Assembly: GCF_003363715.1 (NCBI RefSeq)
Contig: NZ_QREV01000027.1
Location: 1 to 63,244 of the forward strand
DNA: 63,244 nucleotides
Source of the DNA: Parabacteroides acidifaciens
GTDB taxonomy: Bacteria > Bacteroidota > Bacteroidia > Bacteroidales > Tannerellaceae
Reading direction: 5' to 3'
Below the pieces are notes generated by a model. The model saw only the letters and a program-made list of their open reading frames with translations, had not been told where the DNA came from and ran no database searches. Below, in pieces: positions 17,149 through 25,679 of the stretch. The translations under genes and the position numbers were made by a program. Positions within the stretch are counted from its first letter, which is position 1. Every line of letters begins with the position of its first letter.

Positions 17149-17583
17149 ATGTTGAAGACGATTTTGTCTATCTCGGGTAAACCGGGATTGTTTAAATTGG
17201 TTTCCCATGGGAAAAACATGCTGATTGTTGAGTCGTTAGCAGACAAGAAAAGAGTTCCTGCATACGCAAAAGATAAAGTAATCTCATTAGGAGACATCGC
17301 GATTTACACCGATGACGCCGAAGTGCCTTTGCATGAAGTGCTGACCAGTGTCAAGAATAAGGAAAACGGAGAGAAAGCCTCTATCCCCACCTCCGCTAAA
17401 CCGGACGAACTGCGTGCCTATTTCGCAGAAGTTCTTCCGACCTTCGACCGCGAACGCGTTTATCCGAGCGACATCAAGAAACTGATCTCCTGGTATAACA
17501 TCCTGATCGGTGCCGGCATCACCGACTTCACCCCGGAAGAACCGGCTGCAGAAGAAACTCCGGCAGAAGAGACAAAAGAATAA
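17149..17583 (+). CDS. DUF5606 family protein
   Basis: A 144-residue protein, recognisable by its N-terminus (MLKTILSISGKPGLFKLVS, then MLIVESLADKKRVPAYAKDK). A second half carries VLPTFDRERVYPSDIKKLIS followed by WYNIL, and an acidic Glu/Ala-rich tail (EEPAAEETPAEETKE). The family is restricted to Bacteroidetes and its role is unknown to me; the first part resembles a small SH3-like beta fold. It is a single-gene unit with its own promoter and terminator. Confidence 0.85.
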   Translation: MLKTILSISGKPGLFKLVSHGKNMLIVESLADKKRVPAYAKDKVISLGDIAIYTDDAEVPLHEVLTSVKNKENGEKASIPTSAKPDELRAYFAEVLPTFDRERVYPSDIKKLISWYNILIGAGITDFTPEEPAAEETPAEETKE

Positions 17584-17606
17584 GTCAGGTTAAACTGAAC
17601 CATATA

Positions 17607-17643
17607 ACAAAGAGGCGTATCGGATTCCGGTATGCCTCTTTGT
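17607..17643. terminator. Terminator after the DUF5606 gene
   Basis: ACAAAGAGGCGTA/TATGCCTCTTTGT inverted repeat (one wobble/mismatch) around an 11-nt loop. Confidence 0.8.
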
Positions 17644-17918
17644 GTATTCTACAAGCAACCCTATTAAAGGGATTAAATGAGGAATAGGCTTTGCCTCTAA
17701 GCTCTAAAAAGAGAGCCTGCAGCATGGGGCTATTGTGCCGTAAAGGAAGGAATAACCCGGCAGATAGAATGAATGATGCGGAATGTGCGCCTCTCCATAC
17801 CTACCCGCTATTCATGTCACAGCCGTGAAACAAAAGAAATCCAACCGTAACATAGAAGGAAGACAGTTGTGACATGGAAAGAATACAGCCGTAACATGCA
17901 ATATAGGACCGGTATTTA
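17644..17918. other. Gene-free spacer with degenerate short repeats
   Basis: No coding region is apparent. Between 17817 and 17900 there are four spaced, imperfect copies of a CAgCCGTaACAT-like motif (near 17820, 17839, 17863 and 17889). They may be operator-like sites or decayed tandem repeats lying downstream of lon on the minus strand. Confidence 0.45.
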
Positions 17919-20381
17919 TCAGAACAGCGGATTCGCCACCTTCTCTTTCAACAAAGCCAGGTCAACCACTTGACGGATGTCTTCCACATAATGGAAAGTC
18001 AGGCCTTTCAGGTAATCAGGCTTGATCTCGTCGATATCCTTTTGGTTTTCCTTACAGAGGATCAGTTCTTTGATACCTGCACGTTTGGCAGCCAGAATCT
18101 TTTCCTTGATACCGCCTACCGGAAGCACCTTGCCACGCAACGTGATCTCGCCGGTCATAGCCAGGTTACTGCGTACTTTACGTTGCGTAAAGGCAGACAC
18201 CAACGAAGTGACCATCGTAATACCGGCGCTCGGACCGTCTTTCGGAATAGCTCCTTCGGGCACGTGAACATGGACATTCCAGTTTTCAAACATTTCTTCG
18301 TTGATATCGAACAGTCCGGCATGCGAATGAATATACTCGAGTGCCAACATGGCAGATTCTTTCATCACATCTCCTAAATTACCTGTCAAAGTGAGCTTCG
18401 AACCCTTTCCCTTGCTCAAGCTGGATTCAACGAACAGGATCTCGCCACCGACAGCCGTCCAGGCAAGACCGGTCACTACACCGGCATAATCATTACCCTG
18501 GTATTTATCGCGGGTGTATTCGACAGCCCCTAAATATTCATGCAAATCTTCCGGACGGATCTGTGCCGGGAGCGACTCGTCTCCCGCCAGCTTGCGGGCC
18601 AGCTTGCGCATGATCTTGGCAATTTTCTTATCCAACTCGCGCACACCGCTTTCGCGGGTATAAGACTCGATTATAGCCTGCAAAGTCTTTTTCGGGAACT
18701 TCACTTTACCCTTCGGCAAGCCGTGAATCTCCAACTGCTTCGGAACCAGATGGCGGGCTGCAATCTCGACTTTTTCCTCCATGATGTAACCGCTCACCTC
18801 GATCAGTTCCATACGATCCAGCAACGGCTGGGAAATCGTATTCAGATTATTGGCGGTCGCGATAAACATAACCTTGCTCAGGTCGTAGTCTATATCTAAA
18901 TAGTTATCGTGGAATGCGTTGTTCTGTTCCGGGTCCAACACCTCGAGCAAAGCAGAGGCAGGGTCACCCTTGAAGTCGTTCGTCACCTTATCGATCTCGT
19001 CAAGGATAAAGACAGGATTGGATGTTCCGGCTTTTTGCAGGTTCTGGATGATACGTCCCGACATCGCACCGATATAGGTACGACGGTGGCCGCGTATCTC
19101 CGCCTCATCGTGCAGGCCACCCAATGAAACCCGGACATACTTACGGTGCAATGCTTCCGCAATGGATTTTCCGAGCGAAGTCTTACCGACTCCCGGAGGG
19201 CCATACAGGCAGATGATGGGCGATTTCATATCTCCCTTCAGCTTCAACACAGCTAAGTGTTCGATGATACGTTCCTTCACCTTCTCCAGTCCGTAATGAT
19301 CGCGGTCCAACACCTTCTGGGCATGAGCCAGATTGAAGTTATCCTTGCTGAACTCGTTCCAGGGCAGGTTGATGATTGTCTGTACATATTGTGTCTGTAT
19401 AGAGAAATCCGGCGATTGCGGATGCAGGCGTTCCAGTTTGCGCACCTCTTTCTCGAAAGCTTCGGCTACGACAGGCGACCATTTCTTTTTTGCCGCCTTC
19501 TCGCGCAGTTCCTTTATCTCCAGTTCGTTGATATTGCCGCCCAGTTCTTCCTGGATCGTCTTGATCTGCTGCTGGAGAAAGTATTCCTTTTGTTGCTGGT
19601 TGATGTCCTCGTGCGTTTTCATCTGGATGGAGTTTTTCAATTCCACCAACTGATATTCGCGGTTCAGGATGAACAGAAGGCGGTACGCCCGATCCTTCAG
19701 ATTGCCGATCAACAGCAATTCCTGTTTTTCAGCCGATCCGCTGGGGATATTGCTACAGGAGAAATTAATCAGGTAAAGGACATTCTTATTATTCTTTATT
19801 GAAAAGATCAAATCGCGGGGAGGTTCGGAAACAGCTCCGAGCATCTTGATTGTCAAGTCTTTGATTGTTGAAATAAGCGCTTCAAATTCCCGGTCGGATT
19901 TATCCGGCATAACGTCTTCCTGCAACTTGATTTTCCCGATCAGATAAGGATCGGTAGCAGAGAGTTCTTGCAGTTCGAACCGTTTTTTACCTTGCAGGAT
20001 TACAGTCGTCGTCCCGTCCGGCATTTCCAGCACGCGGACGATATCGGCAACTACTCCGGTCGGATACAGGTCATCTATTCCCGGATCTTCCGTATTCATA
20101 TCCTTCTGGCAAACAACACCTATCAGTTTTTTCTTATGGACAGCCTCCTTAATAAGGCGCATAGATTTAGGGCGTCCGATCATAACCGGCATGGCTACGC
20201 CAGGAAACAATACCATATTCCGAAGCGGAAGGATTGGCAATTCTTCCCCTACTTTTTCTACTCCCTCAGTAAAGTCTTCATCAACATCACATTCCGTCAG
20301 GATAGGCATTACAATACCTATGTTATCATCCAGATCGTTGTAAGACTCCTCGGCAAACATCGTCATTTTATCTCTCTTCAT
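17919..20381 (-). CDS. lon: ATP-dependent protease Lon
   Basis: An 820-residue cytoplasmic AAA serine protease for misfolded and regulatory proteins. The N-terminal substrate-binding domain starts near [14 protein letters not shown]; Walker A is GPPGVGKT (about 394-401), Walker B VFILDEID; the Ser-Lys dyad is S718 in GPSAG and K761 in GGIKEK. The frame stays open to 20450, but a minus-strand -7 box at 20455-20448 would place the transcript start inside that region, so the ATG at 20381 (MKRDKMTMF) is preferred. A 15-codon-range later ATG (20366) is also possible. Confidence 0.96.
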   Translation of the reverse strand: MKRDKMTMFAEESYNDLDDNIGIVMPILTECDVDEDFTEGVEKVGEELPILPLRNMVLFPGVAMPVMIGRPKSMRLIKEAVHKKKLIGVVCQKDMNTEDPGIDDLYPTGVVADIVRVLEMPDGTTTVILQGKKRFELQELSATDPYLIGKIKLQEDVMPDKSDREFEALISTIKDLTIKMLGAVSEPPRDLIFSIKNNKNVLYLINFSCSNIPSGSAEKQELLLIGNLKDRAYRLLFILNREYQLVELKNSIQMKTHEDINQQQKEYFLQQQIKTIQEELGGNINELEIKELREKAAKKKWSPVVAEAFEKEVRKLERLHPQSPDFSIQTQYVQTIINLPWNEFSKDNFNLAHAQKVLDRDHYGLEKVKERIIEHLAVLKLKGDMKSPIICLYGPPGVGKTSLGKSIAEALHRKYVRVSLGGLHDEAEIRGHRRTYIGAMSGRIIQNLQKAGTSNPVFILDEIDKVTNDFKGDPASALLEVLDPEQNNAFHDNYLDIDYDLSKVMFIATANNLNTISQPLLDRMELIEVSGYIMEEKVEIAARHLVPKQLEIHGLPKGKVKFPKKTLQAIIESYTRESGVRELDKKIAKIMRKLARKLAGDESLPAQIRPEDLHEYLGAVEYTRDKYQGNDYAGVVTGLAWTAVGGEILFVESSLSKGKGSKLTLTGNLGDVMKESAMLALEYIHSHAGLFDINEEMFENWNVHVHVPEGAIPKDGPSAGITMVTSLVSAFTQRKVRSNLAMTGEITLRGKVLPVGGIKEKILAAKRAGIKELILCKENQKDIDEIKPDYLKGLTFHYVEDIRQVVDLALLKEKVANPLF

Positions 20382-20447
20382 ATATTCTTTATCATAGTTG
20401 CGGAATATTCTTATCGCCCGCAGTTCTATTTTGTACAATAAACGTGC

Positions 20448-20484
20448 CAAAGTTACTATTTTTAACTCAAACCGACTACTTTTG
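20448..20484. promoter_or_regulatory. Divergent -7 boxes for lon and trmN6
   Basis: TAACTTTG on the minus strand (20455-20448) faces lon; TACTTTTG on the plus strand (20477-20484) faces trmN6. The two cores are only 21 bp apart, so polymerases would compete for the same short spacer. Confidence 0.6.
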
Positions 20485-20509
20485 CAGTTGAAAGTTGAAA
20501 TATAAAAAC

Positions 20510-21226
20510 ATGCCGAACCCCTATTTTCAATTCAAACAGTTTACCATCCGCCACGATAAGTGCGCGATGAAGGTAGGAACCGACGGTGTTTTGCTCGGCG
20601 CATGGGCAGGCACCGAGGGGTGCAACCGTATCTTGGATATCGGTACGGGGACCGGACTGATCGCCCTGATGCTGGCACAACGCAGCAAGGCTGATATCGA
20701 CGCAATCGACATAGATGCCGAAGCCTGTTTGCAGGCAGAGGAAAATGCGGAAGCCTCTCCCTTTGCCGGACGGATACATGTCATCCATTCCGCACTGGCA
20801 GATTTTGCATCCGTAGCCACCCGCAAATATGATCTGATCGTTTCCAATCCCCCTTATTTCGCCGATTCGCTGAAATGTCCGGACGGACAACGCAGCATGG
20901 CCCGCCATACGGACACCCTTCCTTTGGATAAGTTGCTGTACGACAGCCGCGCACTGCTTGCCCCCGGAGGACGCCTGGCCCTCATCCTGCCTTACGACCG
21001 GAAAGAGTACCTCACGGAGTGCATCCGAAAGGAAAATCTTTTTCCTTCAAAGGAAATTTCAGTTATCCCTGTACCCGGCGCACAACCGAAACGCATCCTG
21101 ATCGAGCTGACGGCCGAACCATCTGCATCGCTCATGCTGACCGGCCGGTTGACCATCGAAATTGCAAGGCATCAATACACGGACGAATACATCCGGCTGA
21201 CCAAAGATTTTTATCTGAAGATGTAA
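20510..21226 (+). CDS. trmN6: tRNA1(Val) (adenine(37)-N6)-methyltransferase
   Basis: A 238-residue Rossmann methyltransferase. The SAM-binding motif is LDIGTGTGLIALMLAQ and the catalytic N6-adenine motif is SNPPYF (NPPY class). The N-terminus MPNPYFQFKQFTIRHDKCAM with KVGTDGVLLGAW is characteristic of YfiC/TrmN6. It methylates A37 of tRNA-Val. The start at 20510 is preferred over 20495, which is nearly on the predicted transcript start. It overlaps the convergent lipid kinase gene by 16 bp. Confidence 0.92.
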   Translation: MPNPYFQFKQFTIRHDKCAMKVGTDGVLLGAWAGTEGCNRILDIGTGTGLIALMLAQRSKADIDAIDIDAEACLQAEENAEASPFAGRIHVIHSALADFASVATRKYDLIVSNPPYFADSLKCPDGQRSMARHTDTLPLDKLLYDSRALLAPGGRLALILPYDRKEYLTECIRKENLFPSKEISVIPVPGAQPKRILIELTAEPSASLMLTGRLTIEIARHQYTDEYIRLTKDFYLKM

Positions 21227-22182
21227 GGGAGTTTCTTATCGAAGAAACGGGTTACTTCGCCAAACAAATTCTGTACCTCTGCCGTAAATGAAACAGTTTC
21301 GGGCGTCAATACGTTCAATGATTTGGGAAGAATTGATATTTCAATACGGCTGTCCGCCATGATCGGCTCGCCGTCGAGGTGCATGACTCCCGGTTTCTGG
21401 CGGATAATCGTCACCTCTTTTCCCGTGAATGTCTTGATTTTGCTGTTACGGTCGATCTGTTTGGTAAACAGTTGGATGGCCAGCGGAGCAATGTCCAGCG
21501 GACCAAAAGGAGAAAGGATGGTGATATCCATCTTTCCGTCCTGTATGTTGGCGTGGGGAGCGATAAAGGCATTATTCCCGTATTGGGAAGCATTGCCGCA
21601 AGCAACCAGGAAAGCCTTTTCCTTGACTGTCTGGCTGTCGATCTGCAGTTCGTAAGGTTCGGGCTGGTAACTCAGGTATTCTTCTACCGTATTCTTTATA
21701 TAAGTAAGCGAACCGCGGCGTTTCTCACCGGCAAACTTCTGGCTGACCGCCGCATCGAATCCGACTCCGCAGGTACAGAAAAAGATACGCCCGTTGGCCT
21801 TGCAACAGTCGATTGTCGAAATATGTCCTTTTCTGATCAGGTCGATCGCACGGCGCACATCCATCGGAATATGCAATTCGCGTGCCAGGCCGTTGCCCGA
21901 ACCTTTCGGGATAATTCCCAACACGGCGTCCGAATGGATCATGGCACGGGCAATCTCATTTACAGTCCCGTCGCCCCCGACAGCAATCACGCAATTAACG
22001 CCTTTATCGATAGCCTGCCGCGTCAGCTCACTGGCATGACCGGGGTATTCGGTAAAAGAGATTTCCACAGAACAATTCTCCCTCGCGAACGCACGTTCGA
22101 TCATTTTCGGAATCTTTCTCTTCGAACCGACACCCGAAATCGGGTTTATTATGGCCTGTATACTGATTGATTGTCCCTCCAT
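21211..22182 (-). CDS. Diacylglycerol/sphingoid-type lipid kinase (YegS/BmrU family)
   Basis: A 323-residue kinase. The ATP-binding motif is GGDGTVNEIA and the N-terminus has NPISGVGSKRKIPKMIERAF, both standard for DAGK catalytic domains. The C-terminal beta-sandwich includes MDITILSPFGPLDIAPLA. The family phosphorylates diacylglycerol, sphingosine or ceramide. It diverges from serine palmitoyltransferase (ATGs about 195 bp apart), which makes a sphingoid base or ceramide substrate a reasonable inference, not a demonstrated one. Confidence 0.88.
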   Translation of the reverse strand: MEGQSISIQAIINPISGVGSKRKIPKMIERAFARENCSVEISFTEYPGHASELTRQAIDKGVNCVIAVGGDGTVNEIARAMIHSDAVLGIIPKGSGNGLARELHIPMDVRRAIDLIRKGHISTIDCCKANGRIFFCTCGVGFDAAVSQKFAGEKRRGSLTYIKNTVEEYLSYQPEPYELQIDSQTVKEKAFLVACGNASQYGNNAFIAPHANIQDGKMDITILSPFGPLDIAPLAIQLFTKQIDRNSKIKTFTGKEVTIIRQKPGVMHLDGEPIMADSRIEISILPKSLNVLTPETVSFTAEVQNLFGEVTRFFDKKLPYIFR

Positions 22183-22208
22183 CCTTGTTGTTACTTATTT
22201 TGAAAGGA

Positions 22209-22277
22209 CAAAAATAATGCTTTTGTAAAACTTTTAAAGCATTTCGGCTACTATAAGTTATTTTTTTACTACTTTTG
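22209..22277. promoter_or_regulatory. Divergent -7 boxes for lipid kinase and serine palmitoyltransferase
   Basis: TATTTTTG on the minus strand (22216-22209) lies 27 bp before the kinase ATG. TACTTTTG on the plus strand (22270-22277) lies about 100 bp before the palmitoyltransferase ATG, giving it a leader of roughly 95 nt. Confidence 0.55.
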
Positions 22278-22377
22278 CAGCTGGATTTGCCGAAACATAG
22301 ATATTTATGTAGGCGGTAAACCTGAGATCTTTTAGAGTAACAACGTAGCGAGAAAATCATTCTCTGTTAATTATAAT

Positions 22378-23565
22378 ATGAAACTTTTACAAGAGAAACT
22401 ATCAAAGTACGATGCACCTCAGCGAGCTATGGCCGCAGGAATTTACCCATACTTCAGAATGATTGAAAGTGATCAGGATACAGAAGTAATGATCAGCGGT
22501 AAAAAGGTTCTGATGTTTGGTTCCAATGCCTACTTAGGCTTGACGAATCATCCGAAAGTAAAAGAGGCGGCAATTGATGCCATTAAGAAATATGGTACGG
22601 GTTGTGCCGGTTCACGCTTCCTGAACGGAACGTTGGATTTGCACATTCAGTTGGAAAAACGTCTGGCGGAATTTGTCGGAAAAGAAGACGCAATTGTGTA
22701 TTCTACAGGATTTCAAGTGAATTTAGGTGTTGTTTCCTGCCTGACAGGACGTGAAGACTACATTCTTTGGGATGAACTGGACCACGCATCTATCATTGAA
22801 GGACACCGTCTTTCATTCTCCACTAAGCTGAAGTTTAAGCACAACGATATGGATTCGCTGGAAAAGCAACTCCAGAAATGCGAGCCGGACAAGGTAAAAC
22901 TGATTGTCACCGATGGCGTGTTCAGTATGGAAGGAGATGTTGCCAACCTGCCGGGAATCGTTGAATTAGCAAAGAAATACAATGCAAGCGTCATGGTTGA
23001 CGAAGCACACGGATTAGGTGTTTTCGGAGATCACGGCCGCGGAACCTGTAACCATTTCGGCGTGACAAACGATGTCGACCTGATCATGGGTACATTCAGT
23101 AAATCGTTCGCTTCTATCGGCGGATTCATTGCTGCCGACGAATCGATCATCAACTACCTCCGCCACCACTCCCGTTCTTATATCTTCAGTGCAAGTAATA
23201 CGCCTGCCGCTACTGCTGCCGCAGATGCCGCACTGGATATCATGTTGAGCGAACCGGAACGCATCCAGCACTTGTGGGATCTGACCCACTACGCATTGGA
23301 GGGTTTCCGTAACATGGGTTGTGAAATCGGACATACATCGACTCCAATCATCCCGTTGTTCATCCGTGACAACGACTTGACATTCCTCATCGTTAAGGAA
23401 TTGTTTGAAGCCGGAGTCTTCGTAAACCCAGTTGTTGCACCGGCAGTTGCTTCGGAAGATACGTTGATCCGCTTCTCGCTGATGGCGACTCATACAAAAG
23501 AACAGCTTGATTACGCATTGGAAGCTATTCATAAAGTATTTAAAAGTCACGGTCTGGTCGACTAA
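22378..23565 (+). CDS. spt: Serine palmitoyltransferase
   Basis: A 395-residue PLP enzyme of the alpha-oxoamine synthase family condensing serine with a fatty acyl-CoA, the first step of sphingolipid synthesis. The PLP lysine is K242 in GTFSKSFASIGGF; HGLGVFG and DEAH precede it. The N-terminus (KLSKYDAPQRAMAAGIYPYF) matches the Bacteroides/Porphyromonas enzyme rather than KBL or BioF, and no glycine-metabolism or biotin genes are nearby. The unusually strong terminator directly downstream makes it a single-gene unit. Confidence 0.94.
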   Translation: MKLLQEKLSKYDAPQRAMAAGIYPYFRMIESDQDTEVMISGKKVLMFGSNAYLGLTNHPKVKEAAIDAIKKYGTGCAGSRFLNGTLDLHIQLEKRLAEFVGKEDAIVYSTGFQVNLGVVSCLTGREDYILWDELDHASIIEGHRLSFSTKLKFKHNDMDSLEKQLQKCEPDKVKLIVTDGVFSMEGDVANLPGIVELAKKYNASVMVDEAHGLGVFGDHGRGTCNHFGVTNDVDLIMGTFSKSFASIGGFIAADESIINYLRHHSRSYIFSASNTPAATAAADAALDIMLSEPERIQHLWDLTHYALEGFRNMGCEIGHTSTPIIPLFIRDNDLTFLIVKELFEAGVFVNPVVAPAVASEDTLIRFSLMATHTKEQLDYALEAIHKVFKSHGLVD

Positions 23566-23588
23566 AATCAGAGCTGATAATGATATCG

Positions 23589-23624
23589 GAAAGGGCAAAA
23601 CGGAGTACTCTGTTTTGCCCTTTC
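23589..23624. terminator. Strong terminator after serine palmitoyltransferase
   Basis: Near-perfect 36-bp palindrome: GAAAGGGCAAAAC paired with GTTTTGCCCTTTC, closed by GAG/CTC around a two-base turn, followed by a T-rich tail. Confidence 0.9.
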
Positions 23625-23644
23625 TCTTTATAATTCATGCATCA

Positions 23645-23677
23645 TTTGCTACAAACCAAATATTTTGACTATTTTTG
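23645..23677 (+). promoter_or_regulatory. Promoter for the RicT-like gene
   Basis: TTTG (23645-23648), 21 bp, TATTTTTG (23670-23677): a full -33/-7 match 40 bp before the ATG at 23718. Confidence 0.7.
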
Positions 23678-23717
23678 CGTAATTGTACGCGCAATAAACA
23701 TTATATATACCAGACAA

Positions 23718-25226
23718 ATGGATTTCAAATTAAATACAGGAAGTTGCTGCATGAGTAAAAAAGGATGCAGCAAAATACAAAATAATAAACTGAACACCTA
23801 CGACTGGCTTTGCGATGTGCCCGATGCGGCAAACGCAACCGATTATGTAGAAGTCCAGTTCAAAAATACCCGCAAAGGGTATTATCTCAACAGTTCTAAA
23901 ATTCCTCTGGAAAAAGGAGATATAGTCGCAGTCGAAGCCAGTCCCGGACATGACATCGGGACCGTCACACTGACCGGAAAACTGGTTCTTCTCCAGATGA
24001 AAAAGAACAATGTCCGTACCGGCGAAGGAAACGAGCCCAAGAAAGTCTATCGCAAAGCCAAACCGACCGACATTGAGAAATACGAGGAGGCAAAGGCTAA
24101 GGAACATGCAACTATGATCCGTTCCCGGCAGATTGCCGCCGACCTCGGGCTGAACATGAAAATCGGTGACGTGGAATACCAGGGAGATGGCAATAAGGCG
24201 ATCTTCTACTACATTGCCGACGAGCGTGTGGACTTCCGCCAGCTGATCAAAGTACTGGCCGAAGCATTCCGGGTGCGTATCGAAATGAAGCAGATCGGTG
24301 CCCGCCAGGAAGCCGGACGTATCGGAGGTATCGGACCTTGCGGACGCGAGTTGTGCTGTTCCAGCTGGATGACAAGCTTTGTATCCGTAGCTACCGGTGC
24401 TGCACGCTATCAGGACATCTCCATGAACCCGCAGAAGCTGGCCGGACAATGCGCCAAGCTGAAATGCTGTATCAACTACGAAGTGGATGCCTATGTGGAA
24501 GCTCAGAAACGCCTGCCTTCCCGTGAAGTGGTGCTGGAAACGAAAGACAATAACTATTATCATTTCAAAACGGATATCTTCAAACGGGAAATCACCTATT
24601 CTACGGACAAGTCATTTGCTGCCAACCTGGTTACCATCTCTGCCGACCGTGCTTTCGATGTGATCAATATGAACAAAAAAGGGACGAAACCCGTTACGCT
24701 CGAAGCCGACACCAAACCGCAACCGCCTAAACGCGATGCGCAGGATATTCTGGGACAGGATAGTGTCACCCGCTTCGACTCTTCCCTGAAAAAGAAGAAA
24801 AAGAAACGGAACGGAAACGGAAACAAGGAAGCTAACGGCAATAGGGATAACCAACCGAAAGATGCAACAGCCGGTAACGAAGGAAACAACAAACCGTCCA
24901 ACGGAGAAAAGGCTAACAGCAACAACGGCGGCGAAAACAAAAACGGAAACCGCAACAGTAGAAGCGGGAATCGTAACGGGAACCGCGAAAACCGGGAACC
25001 ACGCGAAAATCGGGAACCCCGGGATAACAACAAGGAACGCAGCAATCGCGACAATAATCGGGAAAACCGGGATAGCAATCGCGAGAACAACCGTAACAGA
25101 CAGCGTCCTAATCGAGTAAACAACGATAAGCAACCGAATAATGACAAACCTCAGCAACAAGCTAAGCCTGCTGCAAAACCGGAAACTAAACCGGAAAGCA
25201 AGCCGGATACGAAGCCAGAAGCTTAA
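23718..25226 (+). CDS. RicT/PSP1-domain protein with long Arg-Asn-Glu tail
   Basis: A 502-residue protein. The central PSP1 region (about 55-300) contains FYYIADERVDFRQLIKVLAE, the cysteine-rich GPCGRELCCSSW and CAKLKCCINYE, typical of RicT/YaaT. In Bacillus RicT works in RNA-processing complexes with RNase Y and carries iron-sulfur clusters. From about residue 375 the protein turns into a low-complexity tail of Asn, Arg, Glu, Asp and Lys, which looks disordered and possibly RNA-binding. The ATG at 23718 follows the promoter; a start at 23637 lies upstream of it. The gene's last 86 bp overlap the next frame. Confidence 0.88.
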   Translation: MDFKLNTGSCCMSKKGCSKIQNNKLNTYDWLCDVPDAANATDYVEVQFKNTRKGYYLNSSKIPLEKGDIVAVEASPGHDIGTVTLTGKLVLLQMKKNNVRTGEGNEPKKVYRKAKPTDIEKYEEAKAKEHATMIRSRQIAADLGLNMKIGDVEYQGDGNKAIFYYIADERVDFRQLIKVLAEAFRVRIEMKQIGARQEAGRIGGIGPCGRELCCSSWMTSFVSVATGAARYQDISMNPQKLAGQCAKLKCCINYEVDAYVEAQKRLPSREVVLETKDNNYYHFKTDIFKREITYSTDKSFAANLVTISADRAFDVINMNKKGTKPVTLEADTKPQPPKRDAQDILGQDSVTRFDSSLKKKKKKRNGNGNKEANGNRDNQPKDATAGNEGNNKPSNGEKANSNNGGENKNGNRNSRSGNRNGNRENREPRENREPRDNNKERSNRDNNRENRDSNRENNRNRQRPNRVNNDKQPNNDKPQQQAKPAAKPETKPESKPDTKPEA

Positions 25227-25677
25227 AGGAATCATTGCCGCATTGATTTGTTCCCTGTTCTTTTCCTGCGAGAACGAAGCCTTGTACGACCAATACCAGG
25301 CAATCGACAAGACCACGTGGGAAAAGGACAAGGAATATTATTTCACCTTCGAGGTGGAAGATATATCCGTACCTTACGATCTGACGCTGAAAGTAAGGAA
25401 CAACAATCTGTATCCCTATCAAAACTTATGGATTTTCTGTAACGAAGAACAACCGATCGGTCCGCTCCGCCGCGATACGATCGAATGTGTGCTTGCCGAT
25501 GAGTTCGGCAAATGGTACGGACATGGTATCTCTTTATATCAAAGCAGTTTCCCCATCCATACGCAATACAAATTCCCGCACGCGGGACAATATACCTTCA
25601 GCTTCCGCCAGGGAATGCGCGACGATGCCCTGAAAGGCATACAGGAAATCGGGCTCTCAGTCAGTCCGTCCAAGTAG
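25141..25677 (+). CDS. gldH: GldH-like gliding-motility lipoprotein
   Basis: An outer-membrane-type lipoprotein whose hydrophobic stretch IIAALICSLFFSC ends at a lipobox cysteine, followed by ENEALYDQYQAIDKTTWEKD, the GldH pattern. GldH belongs to the gliding/type IX secretion-associated set in Flavobacteria but is also present in non-gliding Bacteroidales, where its role is unclear. The start is uncertain: the only in-frame ATG gives a 41-residue leader and overlaps the upstream gene by 86 bp; a non-ATG start just before the hydrophobic stretch (near 25230) is possible. Its end is 2 bp from the convergent rodA end. Confidence 0.82.
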   Translation: MTNLSNKLSLLQNRKLNRKASRIRSQKLKGIIAALICSLFFSCENEALYDQYQAIDKTTWEKDKEYYFTFEVEDISVPYDLTLKVRNNNLYPYQNLWIFCNEEQPIGPLRRDTIECVLADEFGKWYGHGISLYQSSFPIHTQYKFPHAGQYTFSFRQGMRDDALKGIQEIGLSVSPSK

Positions 25678-25679
25678 TA

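Noticed and set aside
22268-22377. The 100-nt leader of serine palmitoyltransferase as a riboswitch
   Set aside because: I cannot find a known riboswitch core or a terminator/antiterminator pair in it; a long leader alone is not evidence.
24800-25120. Repetitive DNA in the RicT-like tail as a possible CRISPR array
   Set aside because: Repeats are irregular, in frame with an Asn/Arg/Glu-rich protein tail, and lack constant repeat/spacer lengths or cas genes.
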